A stretch of DNA of 64,000 bases from Flavimaribacter sediminis. Its GTDB lineage: Bacteria; Pseudomonadota; Alphaproteobacteria; Rhizobiales; Rhizobiaceae. Below the pieces are notes generated by a model. It had not been told where the DNA came from and did not search any database. It worked only from the letters and a program-made list of their open reading frames with translations. The stretch spans positions 434,001-498,000 of the forward strand of contig NZ_JAICBX010000004.1 in NCBI RefSeq assembly GCF_019492055.1, given 5' to 3'. The translations under genes were made by a program, and so were the position numbers. Positions 62,078 through 64,000 of this stretch are shown one piece after another (position 1 is the stretch's first letter; each line of letters opens with the position of its first letter).

Positions 62078-62346
62078 GATAGTCTCCTGTTGATGAATGC
62101 ATCGGCGCGTCGCCGAAGCAGCAGGATTTCCGGAGCGCACGATGGCGGAACTGTGGCGGAAAACGCCTGGCAAATAGGAAGTCGGATGCAAATTGGGTTA
62201 CAGCCGATAACGATTGCTGAACCCGGGATCTGTGCGAAATATAATTTTGCGCTCGGACCTGTTCGGCCACCAATCGGCCGCAATCGCGGCGATGATTCCG
62301 TGCCTTGCTGCGGCAATCAAGCCGCACATGTCCGGAGTTTCATCCA

Positions 62347-62631
62347 ATGCATTCCCGTCTCTCGGGTTTGTTCCGTCTGCCTCCCTTGCGTTCCGCCGAA
62401 AACCGTATCGTAGACGCAAGCCGCATGTTCGGTGTGGTTGCAGCCACGCTCTTGCTGCTTGCGGAGATCACCGGAGTGTCGTTCGCGTTCGTCTGGGCGG
62501 TTTCCAACTACCTCTACCTGTCGCACGACATCAAGATGACGCTCTACGCCCTGACACTCGCGGGGGTGGCGTGGTCCTCCGCCTATATCTGGATCGTCGT
62601 TTTCAATTCGGAGACGTCCCCGGACGAGTGA
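62347..62631 (+). CDS. Small membrane protein of unknown function
   Basis: About 94 residues from ATG 62347 (CGGAG 11 bases upstream); a later ATG at 62425 or an earlier one at 62305 are alternatives. Two hydrophobic segments: FGVVAATLLLLAEITGVSFAFVW and ALTLAGVAWSSAYIWIVVF, with a short acidic tail. It resembles small hypothetical envelope proteins. No function can be proposed. It is convergent with the MFS gene at five bases distance. Confidence 0.55.
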   Translation: MHSRLSGLFRLPPLRSAENRIVDASRMFGVVAATLLLLAEITGVSFAFVWAVSNYLYLSHDIKMTLYALTLAGVAWSSAYIWIVVFNSETSPDE

Positions 62632-62635
62632 CTGG

Positions 62636-63838
62636 TCAAACAGCGCCCGCCTTTCTGAGATCCTTGCGCTCCTTCAGCAGGTCCAGAGAGAGCACGAGCG
62701 CAGCCAGGCAGGGAATTGTCGCGCCAAGCGCGAGCACCATAAGTGTGCCGCGCGCGCTGTAGGCTTCGATCAGGAATGCTCCGAGCATGGGCGCCGCGGC
62801 GGCGGCGATCAACATCGGCGTCGCCAGCTGTCCCATGATGCGCGGATAATCATGGGGGCCGAACAGCGCGAGCGGCAGCGAGCCGCGCGCGATCGACCAC
62901 AGTCCGTTGCCGGCGCCATAGGCGACAAGAGCGGCGGCGGCGGGCAACTGGAAATAAAGGCCAATGAAGCCGACAAGTGTAAGCGCTGTCGACGCGATCA
63001 TTGTCCAGATCGCGTGATGGCGTCCGCGCCCCATCATTTCGAGGATCCGGGCGCCCACCTGCGCCGGCCCGATCAGCGTGCCGAGACCGACGGCCGCAGC
63101 CAGGGCGTAGCCTTCCGCTGTCAAGATGGTGATGAGATGGATGGACCAGATGGAAGCAAGCACAGACAGAACCGTCCCGGCGAGCGCAATGCACCAGAAA
63201 CGCAGATCGAAACGGCCGTTGACGCCGCGCGATCCGCCGCTGGCGGATTCATCGTGGCCCGTAGCCGTGCTGACGCCGCGGGGCAGGGCAAACCAGCACA
63301 GCGGCAGCGTCACGGTGAGGTGCAGAAGCGCATAGGCGAAACAGGCCATGCGCCAGCCCACGCTCTCTACAAGAAAGGCGGAGATCGGCCAGCAGACGGT
63401 GCTCGCGAAGCCGCCCCAAAGGGTCAGGATCGTGATTGCCGAGCGTGCGCCGCTTCCATAGTGGCGCCCCAGCGTCGAAAAGGCGGCGTCATAGAGGCTT
63501 GCCGACATGCCAAGGCCGAGCAGCGCCCAGGCGAACAGATAGACGGGAAAGCTATCGGCCAGACCGAGAACCGTCAGTCCCGCCGAAATCATCACCATGC
63601 CGGCCACCAGCACTTGCCGGCCGCCACGGGCCTGGATGATCCGGCCTACGCGGCGTGCCGCAAGGCCCGAAACAAGCAGTCCGAGCGATATGCCGGACGT
63701 AATTGCGCCGGGGCTCCAGCCGAAATCCGCGCTCATCGGCCCTGCCAGCACCGCCATCAGATAATAGGTGCTGCCCCAGGCGAAAATCTCGACAATGCCG
63801 AGCGCGGATATCGTCCCTTGGCGTTCGGACAGGATCAT
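62636..63838 (-). CDS. MFS transporter
   Basis: A 400-residue major facilitator with about 12 hydrophobic segments, from ATG 63838, which overlaps the stop of the upstream partial gene (ATGA). The long open frame to 63961 is antisense to that gene's coding frame and is not used. The sequence style (EIFAWGSTYYLMAVLAGPM, GARSAITILTLWGGFASTV) resembles the MFS proteins that sit next to arsenic-resistance genes in relatives, but this is not decisive. Confidence 0.82.
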   Translation of the reverse strand: MILSERQGTISALGIVEIFAWGSTYYLMAVLAGPMSADFGWSPGAITSGISLGLLVSGLAARRVGRIIQARGGRQVLVAGMVMISAGLTVLGLADSFPVYLFAWALLGLGMSASLYDAAFSTLGRHYGSGARSAITILTLWGGFASTVCWPISAFLVESVGWRMACFAYALLHLTVTLPLCWFALPRGVSTATGHDESASGGSRGVNGRFDLRFWCIALAGTVLSVLASIWSIHLITILTAEGYALAAAVGLGTLIGPAQVGARILEMMGRGRHHAIWTMIASTALTLVGFIGLYFQLPAAAALVAYGAGNGLWSIARGSLPLALFGPHDYPRIMGQLATPMLIAAAAAPMLGAFLIEAYSARGTLMVLALGATIPCLAALVLSLDLLKERKDLRKAGAV

Positions 63839-64000
63839 GAATGGGCGGTTTCCTTTACGGTGTTTCCGGAGCCGCATCCGCAACCGGACAGGCCTTCCGC
63901 TTTTGCCTCTTCGTCTGCGACGCAGCAAGCGGTTTCGTCGGCTTTCGGCGCCCCGCCGCAACAGCCGGCCGCATCGCTATCGGCCAGGGGCAGTGGGTCG
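63835..64000 (-). CDS. Cysteine-rich C-terminal end of a gene, partial
   Basis: The frame is open from the window edge to TGA 63835-63837 and gives 54 residues rich in Cys, Gly, Ala and Glu, with AGCCGG, ACCVADEE and SGCGCGSGN. Such CC/CGC tails occur in metal- or metalloid-handling proteins such as ArsI/CadI-type lyases and arsenite-responsive regulators. The start lies outside the window. It is translationally coupled to the downstream MFS gene, so the pair may detoxify a metalloid (inference). Confidence 0.6.
   Translation of the reverse strand, partial: DPLPLADSDAAGCCGGAPKADETACCVADEEAKAEGLSGCGCGSGNTVKETAHS

Overview
This window is chromosomal DNA of a GC-rich alphaproteobacterium, most likely of the Hyphomicrobiales (Rhizobiales) and probably Phyllobacteriaceae-like. 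The evidence is gene order and content. The ribH-nusB pair and the run hppA, bamE/omlA-type lipoprotein, cytochrome bc1 chaperone, DUF177, plsX, fabH, ihfA, MerR are characteristic of that order. ABC-type uptake systems and small-molecule catabolic enzymes dominate the rest. I see no rRNA, CRISPR array, prophage or intact insertion sequence. All identifications come from reading motifs and gene order; no database search was possible.

Layout. 1-779: the 3' end of ribH overlapping nusB. 1023-10274: accessory genes. These are a minus-strand operon (membrane adenylate cyclase, methyltransferase, substrate-binding protein fused to a permease, second permease, but no ATPase) and a plus-strand flavoprotein of the dimethylglycine/sarcosine dehydrogenase type followed by an MFS transporter. 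10445-17880: the conserved core block from hppA to MerR. 18482-25870: an eight-gene minus-strand operon (SsuABC/ThiXYZ-type ABC importer, cytosine-deaminase-like amidohydrolase, FAD oxidoreductase, two flavodoxin-fold quinone reductases, creatininase-family hydrolase) with a divergent RidA-like gene. I infer that it takes up and degrades a small nitrogenous ring compound. 26604-33911: small and individually transcribed genes, including a 58-codon basic ORF with its own terminator, an SGNH-like protein, a Tat-dependent amidohydrolase, a divergent SDR/TetR pair and a YciF-type ferritin-like protein. 34074-34150: tRNA-Pro(GGG).

34423-42623: an AraC regulator, two tandem MITE-like palindromes and a molybdenum hydroxylase operon (coxG-, coxM- and coxS-like, a large subunit split into two genes, coxD- and coxE-like maturation genes, amidohydrolase). 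42635-53100: a sugar or sugar-acid locus (two xylose-isomerase-like TIM barrels, an enolase-superfamily enzyme, a GntR/FCD regulator, a 2-hydroxyacid dehydrogenase and a CUT1 ABC importer with two ATPases and a 70-residue membrane protein). Three near-identical palindromic sites in front of its promoters tie it into one predicted regulon. 53401-58425: a TetR regulator divergent from a five-gene operon whose first two genes correspond to the two halves of plant Tm-1 (UPF0261 and TIM barrel), followed by cupin, M24 peptidase-like and DJ-1/PfpI genes. 58650-64000: a coupled pair of half-size permeases distantly like ArsP/YraQ, a TerC protein, an EF-hand lipoprotein, an MFS transporter and the cysteine-rich end of a gene running out of the window.

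The strongest candidates for undescribed biology are the split molybdenum hydroxylase operon with its own amidohydrolase, the Tm-1-like operon, the three-site sugar-acid regulon, the ATPase-less cyclase/transporter operon, and the half-size permease pair.
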